Below, piece after piece: positions 44,587-53,590 of a stretch of 64,000 nucleotides of DNA. Below the pieces are notes generated by a model that was not told the DNA's origin, ran no database searches, and worked only from the letters and a program-made list of their open reading frames with translations. The first letter of the stretch is position 1; each line of letters begins with the position of its first letter. The position numbers and the translations under genes are program-made. Origin of the DNA: JAFGFY01 sp964520425 (GTDB lineage Bacteria; Desulfobacterota; DSM-4660; Desulfatiglandales; HGW-15); assembly GCA_964520425.1 (NCBI GenBank), contig CAZFMX010000001.1:1-64000 (forward strand), written 5' to 3'.

Positions 44587-46309
44587 AAATTTCGCGACTC
44601 ACTTCAAACGGAGGTTCTGGAATGCAGGGACATCCATGGGTCAAGCCCAAACCCTTTTCAACTACAGAAGATTTTACCTAAGTTCCGTCTCGCTTCGAGC
44701 CTTTGTCTCTATTGCGCCAATGACGATTCTGCTCATATTTACCTATATGCTTCAAGACAAGGCTATCGACAATGAGAATGACCTTCGAATCATCCGTCTC
44801 ACATCCAACACAAGGCGGACCGTCACCTATTTTTTACAGGAACGCCTCGATGCCTTGACATTCATCATTCAGCAGAAGAACATCGAGGCGCTTAGGTCCT
44901 CGGATGAGTTGTCACAGGTTTTGCACAATCTCAAGATGGGATTCGGCGGTTTTGTAGATCTGGGATTGATCGACGATTCCGGTTCACAGATTAGCTATTC
45001 CGGGCCCTTTTCTTTGATAGGGAAAGATTACAGGGATCAAGAGTGGTTCATTAAATGTGCTGAAGACGGCTCCTATGTCAGTGATGTGTTTCTGGGTTAC
45101 CGAAATCTCCCTCACATGATCGTCGCCTTAAGGTGGCCCATGGAGGATGGCACGTTTTACATACTCCGTGCAACCCTAGATATCCAGAAGCTCATTGATA
45201 TCCTCTCTTCGCTGGAACTCACTGAAAAGGGCGAAGCCTTCCTCTGCAGCCGAGATGGGTTGCTTCAGACCCCTTCCCATTACTGTGGAGATATGCTTGG
45301 GGAAATCGATTTATCCGTACCGGAATACTCGGTTCATTCTCGGGTCGTCGAGACCGTAGACAAGACAGGCAATCCTATTCTGATCGGGTATGCCTACATA
45401 GAAAACTCTCCCTTTATCCTCATGGTCGTCAAACGAAGCGTGGAGATCATGGAAGGCTGGCGCTCTCTCCGGCGAGAAATCAACTGGTTTTTCGGTGTGA
45501 GTGTCGTCATAACGCTGATAGTGGTCCTGTACGCATCGACAATGATGGTGAACAGGATCTATGATGCGGATCAAACAAGACTGAAGGCCATCGAACGCCT
45601 TGAGACCTCCAGTAGGCTGATATCCGTAGGCCGGTTGGCGGCCGGGGTTGCCCATGAGATCAACAATCCGCTGGCCGTCATCGGAGAGAACGCAGGGTTG
45701 ATCAAGGATCTGTTCACCCTAAGAAAGGAGTACAAGGGAGATCAACGCCTCATGGAACTCATCGATGCCGTGCTGGAGTCGGTGGAACGATCCGGTGAGA
45801 TTACCAAAGAACTTTTAGGGTTTGCCAGGCAGTTTGAGCCGAAGATTACACCGATCCAGTTAAGCAGGGCTGTCTCGGAGGTCCTCTCTTTCCAGAGAAA
45901 GGAGGCGTCATACCGGAATATAGACATCCATGTGGATGTCCCGGAAGACATCCCCATGATATATTCAGACCGTGGAAGGCTGCAACAAATTCTTCTGAAT
46001 CTTATTAACAACGCCTTCCAAGCCATGAAAAACGGGGGACGGCTTGACATTTCAGTGAAACGAGATGGGGAAGAAACGGTCTCCATTAGGATAAAAGACA
46101 CTGGATCCGGAATATCACCAGAGGACCAAAAACGGATTTTCGAGCCCTTTTTCACCACCCGGGGACCCGAGGGAGGGATAGGTCTCGGGCTTTCCATCAC
46201 GTTTGGGCTTGTGCGAAAACTCAAAGGTGATATTTCTGTGCAAAGCAAACTCGGGGAGGGGACTACTTTTGAAATTAACCTGCCGATAAACACTCAAGGG
46301 GAGATCTGA
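44573..46309 (+). CDS. membrane sensor histidine kinase with extracytoplasmic Cache domain
   Basis: A 578 aa kinase. One transmembrane helix near residue 40, a periplasmic Cache-type sensor domain (about 60-300), a second helix near 315, then the kinase core with phospho-histidine in AAGVAHEINNPLAVIGE and an ATPase domain (NLINNAFQAM, DTGSGISPEDQKRIFEPFFTTR, GIGLGLSITFGLV). ATG 44573 lies within the end of the receiver gene. It is followed 1 bp later by another receiver gene. The ligand of the Cache domain is unknown. Confidence 0.92.
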   Translation: MNPIKNFATHFKRRFWNAGTSMGQAQTLFNYRRFYLSSVSLRAFVSIAPMTILLIFTYMLQDKAIDNENDLRIIRLTSNTRRTVTYFLQERLDALTFIIQQKNIEALRSSDELSQVLHNLKMGFGGFVDLGLIDDSGSQISYSGPFSLIGKDYRDQEWFIKCAEDGSYVSDVFLGYRNLPHMIVALRWPMEDGTFYILRATLDIQKLIDILSSLELTEKGEAFLCSRDGLLQTPSHYCGDMLGEIDLSVPEYSVHSRVVETVDKTGNPILIGYAYIENSPFILMVVKRSVEIMEGWRSLRREINWFFGVSVVITLIVVLYASTMMVNRIYDADQTRLKAIERLETSSRLISVGRLAAGVAHEINNPLAVIGENAGLIKDLFTLRKEYKGDQRLMELIDAVLESVERSGEITKELLGFARQFEPKITPIQLSRAVSEVLSFQRKEASYRNIDIHVDVPEDIPMIYSDRGRLQQILLNLINNAFQAMKNGGRLDISVKRDGEETVSIRIKDTGSGISPEDQKRIFEPFFTTRGPEGGIGLGLSITFGLVRKLKGDISVQSKLGEGTTFEINLPINTQGEI

Positions 46310-46310
46310 A

Positions 46311-46664
46311 ATGAAGGTCCTGCTCGTTGATGATGAGGAGAAGTTTGTTTCCCGTTTGGCGGAACGGCTGGAGATCAGAGGTTTTGAGACCGACTGGACC
46401 ACGACTTGTGATGGAGCCCTTTCTAAGATCAAGAACAATGAATATAACATCGCCGTATTGGACGTGAAGATGCCGCGTTTGAGCGGTATCGATCTGAAAA
46501 AAAGGCTTGAGAAATTGGCCCCGGAAATGAAGTTTGTCTTTGTTTCAGGCCACGGTTCTGAAGAGGACTATGATATCGGGATAAGAGAGGGGGCTTCCTA
46601 TCTCATAAAACCGTTTAAGATCGAGACTCTTGTCGAAAAGATCAACGAAGCCATGAACGCATGA
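46311..46664 (+). CDS. response regulator receiver protein
   Basis: A 117 aa single receiver domain starting one base after the kinase stop: VLLVDDEEKFVSRLAERLEIRGFE, acceptor aspartate in IAVLDVKMPRLSGID, serine in FVSGHG, lysine in LIKPFKIE. GGGGAG precedes the ATG. With the upstream receiver and kinase it forms a receiver-kinase-receiver operon, so the kinase may use both. Confidence 0.92.
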   Translation: MKVLLVDDEEKFVSRLAERLEIRGFETDWTTTCDGALSKIKNNEYNIAVLDVKMPRLSGIDLKKRLEKLAPEMKFVFVSGHGSEEDYDIGIREGASYLIKPFKIETLVEKINEAMNA

Positions 46665-46677
46665 AAATGCACAGCTC

Positions 46678-46753
46678 GCCCCGTTAAATTGCGCTTCAAG
46701 CACGCGAAAGGATTTAACGGGGCAGGCGCATTCCCCGCAGCCTGCCGCGGGGA
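46678..46753 (+). repeat. two consecutive hairpins in the leader of the pseudokinase gene
   Basis: GCCCCGTTAAAT (46678-46689) pairs perfectly with ATTTAACGGGGC (46712-46723), and TCCCCGC (46732-46738) with GCGGGGA (46747-46753). They lie between the receiver stop and the GGAGG of the next gene and could be a regulatory leader or an attenuator-like element. Confidence 0.55.
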
Positions 46754-46781
46754 GCTTCAACTGGAGCGTCCGGAGGACCGC

Positions 46782-47465
46782 ATGGAAAATAAGGTCGGAA
46801 GAATCTGTGCCGAGGGATTCTCATTCTTCGGAATGACCAATAGACTCATATCTCACGAAGTTAAGAATATTCTGGCCATCATTTCCGAAACATCGGGTCT
46901 GATGTATGAACTGGTGGAACTTTCCGAAAAAGGCAGGCCGTTACCGCCTGATAAGCTTCGCTCGCTGAGCGGGAGTATGATTGAAGATGTGCAGCGGGCA
47001 AACCGGATTATTAGAAACATGAACACCTTTGCCCACAGCGTTGACGACTTCATCAGGGAGGTCGACATCAGGGAGATTGTGGGCCTCATGATGGAGGTTT
47101 GTCCATTGGACTCGGCCTTGAGGAAGACTGAACTGAATCTTATAGGCGGGGATGCCTGCGTGATATACACGAGTCCCCTCTTTCTGGAAAACCTCCTTTT
47201 TCACGTCATAAATTTTTCTCTACGCCATCCGGGCCTGGGGAAGAAGATTGGGATTTCAATTGACTCAAAAGACAGCAGGACGAGGATTGCTCTTTCCGGT
47301 CTCGCCTCTCATATCACAGGCGAGTTTCCTACAAGAAAAGAGGCCTTACTTGCCGAGGCACTATCCGCAGAGATAGCATTCGATGCCAAAAGGGGGGAAT
47401 TGCATATTGACTTTCCAGAAAGAATAGAGAGAAGTCCTATTCAGAATCTTTTGCCCATCGACTAA
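46782..47465 (+). CDS. degenerate histidine kinase (pseudokinase)
   Basis: A 227 aa protein. It has a dimerisation and phospho-acceptor-like helix with NRLISHEVKNILAIISE (histidine, glutamate and asparagine in the usual places). The ATP-binding part has lost its signatures: the N-box is LENLLFHVINFS, and no DxGxG or GxGLGL block is present. It is unlikely to autophosphorylate; it may be a phosphotransfer protein or a partner for the full kinase at 44573. ATG 46782 has GGAGG upstream; a longer reading would run through the leader hairpins. Confidence 0.72.
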   Translation: MENKVGRICAEGFSFFGMTNRLISHEVKNILAIISETSGLMYELVELSEKGRPLPPDKLRSLSGSMIEDVQRANRIIRNMNTFAHSVDDFIREVDIREIVGLMMEVCPLDSALRKTELNLIGGDACVIYTSPLFLENLLFHVINFSLRHPGLGKKIGISIDSKDSRTRIALSGLASHITGEFPTRKEALLAEALSAEIAFDAKRGELHIDFPERIERSPIQNLLPID

Positions 47466-47500
47466 GAGGGGGATTTCGGAATTTTTTCTTTCGGCTGATT

Positions 47501-48124
47501 CTATTTGAGATTGAAGTCGATTCTCAAGAACTCTTGTTCACTGATTCCCCATTCCTTTTCGAATTTCTCTGTGTCAAAAGAGAGACACATGATACCCAAC
47601 AATCTGTCTTCCCCAACGAGTGGAGCACCAACGACCAAGACGTTCTGTTCCCTGAAATATAAGGGCATCTGGACGATTTTTCTGGATGAGACAACCTGAT
47701 CCACTCCTTTAAAGGAGGCAAAGCTCATATCTTTGTATCCGCTTTTCTCTATGGATCCGGGGGCGGTGTCGTTCAGACGGTAGCCGACTCGATATTTCCC
47801 TGAAGGATCGAGCACGCCAAGGCCCAGGACATGCCGGCCGTTGACATATTGGTCCAGGAGATAGTCCTTAATCACCTCACCTGCCGCTCCAAACTCGCTA
47901 TCCCTTTCCAGTATCGGCGCAAGCTTCAGGGTTAAACACTCAAAGTCCTCAAGCGTTTTCTTTCGAAAGGTCATCGCGCTTTGACTCAAAGGCGGGTCTG
48001 ACGTACACCCTGGATAGAAAGCCACAAAAAACGTGCAGACCAACACTACCCAAAGCCATGTCTTATCGGCAAAAAAGCCCCAAATGACCAAACGGCGAAA
48101 TTCTCTAGTCAATTTTGCACCCAT
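47501..48124 (-). CDS. membrane-anchored Cache-like sensor protein
   Basis: A 207 aa protein with one N-terminal hydrophobic segment (about 24-43, ending in YPGCTSD) and a single extracytoplasmic domain resembling single-Cache folds (LGLGVLDPSGKYRVGYRLND, VVGAPLVGEDRLLGIMCLSF). There is no output domain. The cysteine could be lipidated, but the box is not typical. It overlaps the end of thiM by 20 bp. Family identity is uncertain. Confidence 0.55.
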   Translation of the reverse strand: MGAKLTREFRRLVIWGFFADKTWLWVVLVCTFFVAFYPGCTSDPPLSQSAMTFRKKTLEDFECLTLKLAPILERDSEFGAAGEVIKDYLLDQYVNGRHVLGLGVLDPSGKYRVGYRLNDTAPGSIEKSGYKDMSFASFKGVDQVVSSRKIVQMPLYFREQNVLVVGAPLVGEDRLLGIMCLSFDTEKFEKEWGISEQEFLRIDFNLK

Positions 48125-48905
48125 CTTTTAGTTGTCCCGGAGTTATGGCATACAAGGCATCCAGCAGTTGGATCATAAAGGTTCCCGGAGCATTTGCTTT
48201 CTTACCCGCTACTTCTCCAGCCAAACCAAGAAAGGCCAATGCCGTGGCTGTTGCACTCACCGTGTCCTCATCAACGGCCAGAAATGCCCCAATGATCGCG
48301 GTGGCCATGCATCCGGTTCCGGTCACATACCCCATCAAGGAATGTCCGTTACTCACGCGAAGGGCTCGGCTGCCATCTGTGATCAGATCCACTGGACCCG
48401 TAATGGCTAGGGTTGTCTTCAATTCTCCAGCCAGGACTCTTGCCGTCTGAGCCGCTTCTTCCACAGAGTGGATGGAATCGACACCTTTTGTTTGAGAATT
48501 CTTATGCCGCAGAGAGAGAATCTCCGAGGCGTTCCCCCGAATGACACTGAGGTGGGTCTTCTGAATAATCTGTTTCGCCGCCTGGGTCCTGAGAGTCGTT
48601 GCCCCTGATCCCACAGGATCGAGGATAATCGGGGTATTGTTTTCCGATGCCTTTCTTCCGGCAAGGACCATGGAAGTCACCCAATCATCGTCCAGCGTCC
48701 CGATGTTGAGGACCAGGGCCCCGGCAAGTGAGACCATTTCCTCAACTTCTCCCATGGAATGGGCCATCACCGGAGATGCCCCCATGGCCAATAAGGCATT
48801 GGCCGTATAATTCATCACCACATAATTCGTGATGTTATGAATCAGCGGTTTCCTCTCCCTGACAGCTTCCAAATTCTGTCCCGCTTTTTCAGACCAACCT
48901 GTCAC
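48105..48905 (-). CDS. thiM: hydroxyethylthiazole kinase
   Basis: A 266 aa ribokinase-like enzyme that phosphorylates 4-methyl-5-(2-hydroxyethyl)thiazole in thiamine salvage. Family motifs: NITNYVVMNYTANALLAMGASPVMAH near the N-terminus in two parts, ILDPVGSGATTLRTQ, and the catalytic VTGTGCMATAIIGAFLA. Length is normal. No thiE or thiD is adjacent and I see no TPP riboswitch upstream. GAGG precedes the start region. Confidence 0.95.
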   Translation of the reverse strand: MTGWSEKAGQNLEAVRERKPLIHNITNYVVMNYTANALLAMGASPVMAHSMGEVEEMVSLAGALVLNIGTLDDDWVTSMVLAGRKASENNTPIILDPVGSGATTLRTQAAKQIIQKTHLSVIRGNASEILSLRHKNSQTKGVDSIHSVEEAAQTARVLAGELKTTLAITGPVDLITDGSRALRVSNGHSLMGYVTGTGCMATAIIGAFLAVDEDTVSATATALAFLGLAGEVAGKKANAPGTFMIQLLDALYAITPGQLKDGCKID

Positions 48906-49289
48906 TGTTTCCTCCTCCTTATTCGCTCTGTTCAGTCAAAGGGATGAACCTTCCATACAAGGATTTCGGGGACCCAATTGTCTGATTGAGACTCAATCTT
49001 TTAGCTAATGTATGATGAGCCCCTAAGATACTCTCCTGATAATAAACCGATTTATGCCCTCAGGCAACCACTAAAGTTTCATTTGAGTGTACTGGCCCAC
49101 CAAAAGAGAGATGCAGAACTATATAACGTTGCCTCAAATTAAAACGACGATATGCATAAACTTTTGATTGATTCCCTGATAAATTTACATATCTTCCTCA
49201 AAGGTGATATTGTAACGTCTGACTTATTCACATTGAATGAAGAACGCAGACTCTGTAAATATTCATGCAGATTCAAACGGAGGCCATTT
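48906..49289. other. divergent intergenic region, nothing recognised
   Basis: About 380 bp between thiM (minus) and the GDT1-family gene (plus). No TPP-box elements, rho-independent hairpin or small gene were found. It probably holds both promoters. Confidence 0.4.
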
Positions 49290-49568
49290 ATGGAATACAA
49301 GACGCTGTTCACGACCTTTGCAATGATCTTCTTGGCTGAATTGGGTGACAAAACCCAACTGGCGACCCTTGCCTTCGCCGCCGAAAGCAAATCCAAGGCA
49401 GCAGTATTTCTCGGCTCTGCCGGCGCGCTCTTATTGACTTCCCTGTTGGCTGTCGTCTTCGGATCTGCCCTGAGTAGGTTGATTCCTGCAGCCTATATGA
49501 AGACGGGGGCCGGAGTGCTCTTCGTCTTGCTGGGCCTGTGGATGATATTCTTTCAGGGAGGAAAATAA
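49290..49568 (+). CDS. GDT1/TMEM165 family (UPF0016) membrane protein
   Basis: A 92 aa protein with three hydrophobic helices. The hallmark FLAELGDKTQLATLAFA is the conserved E-x-G-D-K-(T/S) cation-binding motif of the family, which exports manganese or calcium. This is a single-repeat version that would work as a dimer. ACGGAGG precedes ATG 49290; the frame is open further upstream without a ribosome site. A stand-alone gene beside a transposase remnant. Confidence 0.9.
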   Translation: MEYKTLFTTFAMIFLAELGDKTQLATLAFAAESKSKAAVFLGSAGALLLTSLLAVVFGSALSRLIPAAYMKTGAGVLFVLLGLWMIFFQGGK

Positions 49569-49640
49569 TCGATAAACAGAAGATGCAGCACTTCCCATGT
49601 TTTAGTGGGCAATAAAGACTAACTAAAACGAAGGGAGAAA

Positions 49641-49799
49641 ATGCCAAGACGAATACATGCCAAGAAGGCAAACAGGTATAAATCCGTTGTATGCCAGGAG
49701 GACGCCTACCTGCTGGAATTGGTTCGATACATCCATTTATATCCCCCAAGAGCTAAGATTGTGGTTGACTTGTGCAAGTACACTAGGGTTAGATCTTAA
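49641..49799 (+). pseudogene. remnant of a REP-associated (Y1) transposase
   Basis: A 52-codon fragment. NRYKSVVCQEDAYLLELVRY followed by IHLYPPRAKIV closely resembles the interior of IS200-like/REP-associated tyrosine transposases (GRYKS...YLLELVRYIHLNPVRA). The catalytic HUH motif and most of the protein are missing, so only a scar remains. Confidence 0.7.
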
Positions 49800-50208
49800 T
49801 TGTTAATTTTTGTTTGACGTAGAGATTGGCAAAAAGGAGAGTGTTTATTCGTGCATTAAATAAGAAGGATCAATGCACTTTCCAACTGATTTATGAGCCG
49901 CTGCATTATCCCATGATGGCCATATACTGAGTGATAGATTTCGATTTGCAATCCTAAAGGTTCGAGCAAAAATTACTTCACTTTTTTAGCGTTTAGATTT
50001 TAATAAGTTAAGTTTGGTAGTTTTTAGAAAGCAAAAGGCACGGTAATAGTGGACTATTTCTATTTTTTACTCTCTAGAACCTGCCAAAAATGACCTGAAA
50101 ACGAGATATCAAAATGTAAAATTATTTTTGTGAAACCCTTTGGGTATTGGGTAACCCCAAGAGAGTTGTTGGCTTAAATTGCACTTATGTACAGGAGGAA
50201 CTTTAAAT
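49800..50208. other. AT-rich intergenic region
   Basis: About 400 bp with no recognised gene, strongly AT-rich around 49970-50140. It ends with AGGAGG before the cytidylate-kinase-like gene. A short palindrome (TTGGG-TAAC-CCCAA) is near 50147-50161. Confidence 0.4.
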
Positions 50209-51015
50209 ATGGCAATTATAACAATATCGAGGGGGTGTTACAGCAAGGGCAACGAAGTGGCTGAAAAGCTGGCTCAGAGGCTTGGATACGAGTGTATTTC
50301 GCGGGACGTAATTCTGGAGGCTTCCAGAGAATTTAATATTCCGGAGATTAAACTTGTCCGTGCGATCCATGATGCTCCGTCTATTTTGGATCGAATTGGC
50401 TATAGGAAAGAAAAATATATTGCCTTTATTCAGGCTGAAATCCTCAAGCACTTTCGGAAAGATAATGTTGTCTATTCCGGTCTTGCAGGGCACTTTTTTG
50501 TGAACGATATTTCTCACGCACTTAAGGTGAGGATAATTGCCGACCTTAATGAACGAATTAAGAACGAGGCACAAAGTGAGGGCATCTCCAGGAAAGAGGC
50601 TCTTCGTATTCTACAAAGTGATGATGAAGAGCGCCGGAAATGGAGTATTCACCTCTATGGAGTAGACACCCATAATCCCGAGCTTTACGATCTGTTTATC
50701 CATATCAAAAAGATCACGACTGATGATGCCGTCCACATTATCTCCGAAGCACTGGCGCTTGATCTTTTTAAAACGAGCCATGAATCACAGCAACAAATGG
50801 AAGATCTGGCCCTTGCAGCCCAGGTAAAAGCTGCCATTGTGGATCTTGAGCCCGACGTCGATGTTGTCGCCTCTGAGGGTGAGGTCCAAATACATACAGC
50901 CGCACTGTTGACACGCGAGAGGGGTGTTGCTAATGAGATTGAAGTTGTCGCCAAATCTATTAAGGGCGTAACGAAAGTCACGGTGGGTGCGAAGCCTAAA
51001 AGCCATTTGGACTGA
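50209..51015 (+). CDS. cytidylate kinase-like protein with C-terminal BON-like domain
   Basis: A 268 aa close paralogue of the product at 38525: P-loop region ISRGCYSKGNEVAEKLA, LAGHFFVNDISHALKVRII, DDEERRKWSIHLYGVDT, and a BON-like tail (LALAAQVKAAIVDL, DVDVVASEGEVQIHT, VAKSIKGVTKVTVG). AGGAGG before ATG 50209 makes this start secure. It heads a plus-strand run: this gene, TSUP, small membrane protein, another paralogue, histidine kinase, receiver. The substrate of the kinase-like domain is unknown. Confidence 0.83.
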   Translation: MAIITISRGCYSKGNEVAEKLAQRLGYECISRDVILEASREFNIPEIKLVRAIHDAPSILDRIGYRKEKYIAFIQAEILKHFRKDNVVYSGLAGHFFVNDISHALKVRIIADLNERIKNEAQSEGISRKEALRILQSDDEERRKWSIHLYGVDTHNPELYDLFIHIKKITTDDAVHIISEALALDLFKTSHESQQQMEDLALAAQVKAAIVDLEPDVDVVASEGEVQIHTAALLTRERGVANEIEVVAKSIKGVTKVTVGAKPKSHLD

Positions 51016-51164
51016 AGACCATTACGGTATTATGGCCGCGCCTCCTGACGTCGATAATGTCCGCCTGTCCGCAACTTCCGCAGTGTACATATTTTTCGGT
51101 AAGACGATTTTTCGCATTCTATTCTATTTGTTTGGGTTCATTCTGAACCGGGGAGTCGCTTAAT

Positions 51165-52259
51165 ATGGAAGATGAACACTCGCAATCTGATGTTACCCGG
51201 AAATATACATCCAGCGGAGCGCATAGAAAGAGAGCCAAAAAGAAGGGCAGACTGCGGGCCCTCGTCCTCAGGGTTCCGGAACTAAGCATACTTATCATTT
51301 TGATTGCCTGCGGTTATATTGTGATAGCGATATTTTCAAAGGTTCAGGCTACGCAAACCCTCACGCCATTTTCTATGTGGCTTATCATCACCGGATCCTT
51401 CTTTATCAGTATGGTCATAGCCATTATCGCAGTCATCGCCGGTATAGGCGGCGGAGTAATGTTTACGCCTATCATGCTGGGCTTTACCTCTATAGACAGC
51501 CTGGTGATAAGGGCTACTGGCCTAGTGGTCGCCATGTTCGGCGGTTTGATTTCATCCGGACCCTTTATGAAGACGAAACTGGCCAACTTGAGAGTGACTT
51601 TTTATTGCGCGGTTCCCATCACTATTGGAGCACTCACCGGCAGTATCAGTGCCATCTACTTACACCACGTTTTGGGGACCAGAGGTGACGGTGCAGTCCG
51701 CCTCTCCCTCGGGATTCTTATGCTTGTTATTGCCTTTTTTTTATTTACCGGTGGAGGCAAAACCGAGTATCCGGAACCAAAGTTCATCGATCGATTTTCC
51801 ATCAAGCTGGGACTAAAGGGCTCCTATTGGGAGGAATCACTTGGGCAGGTGGTCGAATACCAGATGGTAAAAGCCCTGCTGGGGGGATTTCTTTTTATCC
51901 TTCTCGGCTTTATTGGCGGCTTCTTTGGTATGGGAGGAGGCGCATTTCTCACCGGGACACTAAACCTTGTCATGTTGGCACCGGTTAAGGTTGCAGCGGC
52001 TTCCAGCGGCGTCTTGCTGGCCATAAGCGATGCTACCGCAATCTGGACATACATAAGATATGGAGCCCTCATTTCCATTCTTGCTGCTCCATGGATGTTG
52101 GGACACGTCGTCGGCGGAATTGTGGGAGCACACCTGTTAATCAGAATCAGGGCCGGTTTCGTGAGGAAAATTTTGATTATTATTCTTCTGGTTTCATCGG
52201 CGAAACTGATTGCGCGCGGGTTGGAGGCGATTTTAGGGATACATATACCCATTTTGTAG
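51165..52259 (+). CDS. TSUP (TauE/SafE) family membrane transporter
   Basis: A 364 aa protein. The N-terminal basic cytoplasmic segment (about 35 residues) is followed by a first helix and then the two TSUP repeats with GIGGGVMFTPIML and GMGGGAFLTGTLNLVML. Export of sulfite, thiosulfate or an organosulfonate is the family role. GGGGAG precedes the ATG. The partner small membrane gene begins 9 bp after its stop, as for the TSUP at 43077, supporting a conserved two-gene exporter. Confidence 0.88.
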   Translation: MEDEHSQSDVTRKYTSSGAHRKRAKKKGRLRALVLRVPELSILIILIACGYIVIAIFSKVQATQTLTPFSMWLIITGSFFISMVIAIIAVIAGIGGGVMFTPIMLGFTSIDSLVIRATGLVVAMFGGLISSGPFMKTKLANLRVTFYCAVPITIGALTGSISAIYLHHVLGTRGDGAVRLSLGILMLVIAFFLFTGGGKTEYPEPKFIDRFSIKLGLKGSYWEESLGQVVEYQMVKALLGGFLFILLGFIGGFFGMGGGAFLTGTLNLVMLAPVKVAAASSGVLLAISDATAIWTYIRYGALISILAAPWMLGHVVGGIVGAHLLIRIRAGFVRKILIIILLVSSAKLIARGLEAILGIHIPIL

Positions 52260-52268
52260 GAGCGTTTT

Positions 52269-52688
52269 ATGAAAAAAGGCCAATTGAAGCCACCTCTTGC
52301 CGGGGTAATATATGGCGGGATCGTTTATTGGGGGGTGTTAGTGGGCTCTCTCATTGTCATTATTGGATCGGTATTGTCATTTTTGGGAGATAACTTTGTG
52401 CCGGCCTCTTACTGGTTGTCCACGGTATGGGAGGGTGAGTCTGTCTCTCAAATTTGGCAAGGCGCCACGGGTTCGCTCCCCATGGGGCACTGGTACCTTT
52501 CTCACCTGGCAACCGGTGATGGTTTGACTGCCATGGGAATTTCTTTGGCTGTTTTTTCAGTGGTACCAGCACTTTTTTTATCCTCAGCGGCTCTTTTCAG
52601 GGAGCGCGACTGGATATACGGCTCGCTTGCCTGTATTGCCGGAGTGATTGTGATGATAGGAGTCCTGGGCCTGTTTTCCGTAGGTTAA
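52269..52688 (+). CDS. small membrane protein (DUF1634-like), TSUP partner
   Basis: A 139 aa protein with about four hydrophobic helices and a central loop (GSLPMGHWYLSHLATGDGL). It aligns by eye with the product at 42632: the same helix-loop-helix layout, a GxW...L..GD loop and RDW before the last helix. Each is paired directly with a TSUP gene. TAGGAG precedes the ATG. Probably a subunit of the exporter. Confidence 0.72.
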   Translation: MKKGQLKPPLAGVIYGGIVYWGVLVGSLIVIIGSVLSFLGDNFVPASYWLSTVWEGESVSQIWQGATGSLPMGHWYLSHLATGDGLTAMGISLAVFSVVPALFLSSAALFRERDWIYGSLACIAGVIVMIGVLGLFSVG

Positions 52689-52698
52689 CTCCCATAAC

Positions 52699-52760
52699 AC
52701 CGGAAAGTCCGAGGGGGTGCGCGAACTGCAGGGCTGCCCAGAGGCTCCCACTTCTCCGGT
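52699..52760. repeat. imperfect hairpin in the intergenic leader
   Basis: ACCGGA-AAGT (52699-52708) pairs with ACTTC-TCCGGT (52750-52760), separated by about 40 G/C-rich bases, just upstream of the AAAGGAGG of the next gene. It may separate transcription or translation of the two parts of the operon. Confidence 0.4.
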
Positions 52761-52782
52761 AATCTGGATAAAGGAGGTAGAT

Positions 52783-53580
52783 ATGTCTATCATTGCGATT
52801 GGCAGAGCTTCTTATAGCCATGGCAAGGAGATCGCTGAAAGGGTGGCGCGAGAGCTGAATTATGATTGTATCTCTAAGGAAATTATCAGCCTTGCCTCCC
52901 AGGAATATGATATTCCGGAAAATTGGTTGAAGAAGGCTGTTGAAAACACCCCCACCATTCGTGACCGATTCAGTTATGGAAAAAAGAAATACGTCGCTTA
53001 CATCCGTGCTGCCCTGTTAGAGTATGCCGCCAAAGACAATCTGGTGTATCATGGGCTTGCAGGACAATTTCTTCTTGAAGGCATTCCAAATATCCTCAAA
53101 GTCCTCATTTCCGCCACTACCGAGGAGCGATTAAACCTCATCATGCAAAGAGAAAATGTCTCAAAGACAGAGGCACTGAAAACCATTAAGAAGTTTGATA
53201 ATGAACGGAGAAAGTGGACAATGTATTTCCATAACCAGGACCCCTGGGACTTGAGTTTATATGATCTTGGTTTGGTTATTGGGAGACTGTCTATTGATGA
53301 TGCCGTTGATAAAATCCTCGCTACGGTAACCTTGCCTTCTTTTCAAACCACTGCCGAGTCTCGCAGAATTCTTGCAAACGAAAGCCTGGCTGCCAGGGTA
53401 AAGTCGGATTTGATGAATTTTTACGCCGATGTTGAGGTCTCTGTAGAGGATCATACGGTGGTTGTACACATAAAGCGCAGTATGGCCCAGAAAGAAGCCC
53501 TTACGGACGATATCCGCGCAATCCTACAGGAAATACCGGGTGTAAAGGAGTTTCGGATTAATGTAATCCCCGTATATTAG
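52783..53580 (+). CDS. cytidylate kinase-like protein with C-terminal BON-like domain (divergent)
   Basis: A 265 aa third paralogue, more diverged: P-loop region IGRASYSHGKEIAERVA, LVYHGLAGQFLLEGIPNIL, NERRKWTMYFHNQDPWD, and a BON-like tail (SLAARVKSDLMNF, DVEVSVEDHTVVVHI, ILQEIPGVKEFRINV). AAAGGAGG before ATG 52783 fixes the start. It lies 11 bp before the histidine kinase gene. Its link to signalling and to TSUP export is by neighbourhood only. Confidence 0.8.
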   Translation: MSIIAIGRASYSHGKEIAERVARELNYDCISKEIISLASQEYDIPENWLKKAVENTPTIRDRFSYGKKKYVAYIRAALLEYAAKDNLVYHGLAGQFLLEGIPNILKVLISATTEERLNLIMQRENVSKTEALKTIKKFDNERRKWTMYFHNQDPWDLSLYDLGLVIGRLSIDDAVDKILATVTLPSFQTTAESRRILANESLAARVKSDLMNFYADVEVSVEDHTVVVHIKRSMAQKEALTDDIRAILQEIPGVKEFRINVIPVY

Positions 53581-53590
53581 AGAAAAAATT

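Noticed and set aside
48906..49150. TPP riboswitch upstream of thiM
   Set aside because: The conserved CUGAGA and thi-box elements are absent on the minus strand.
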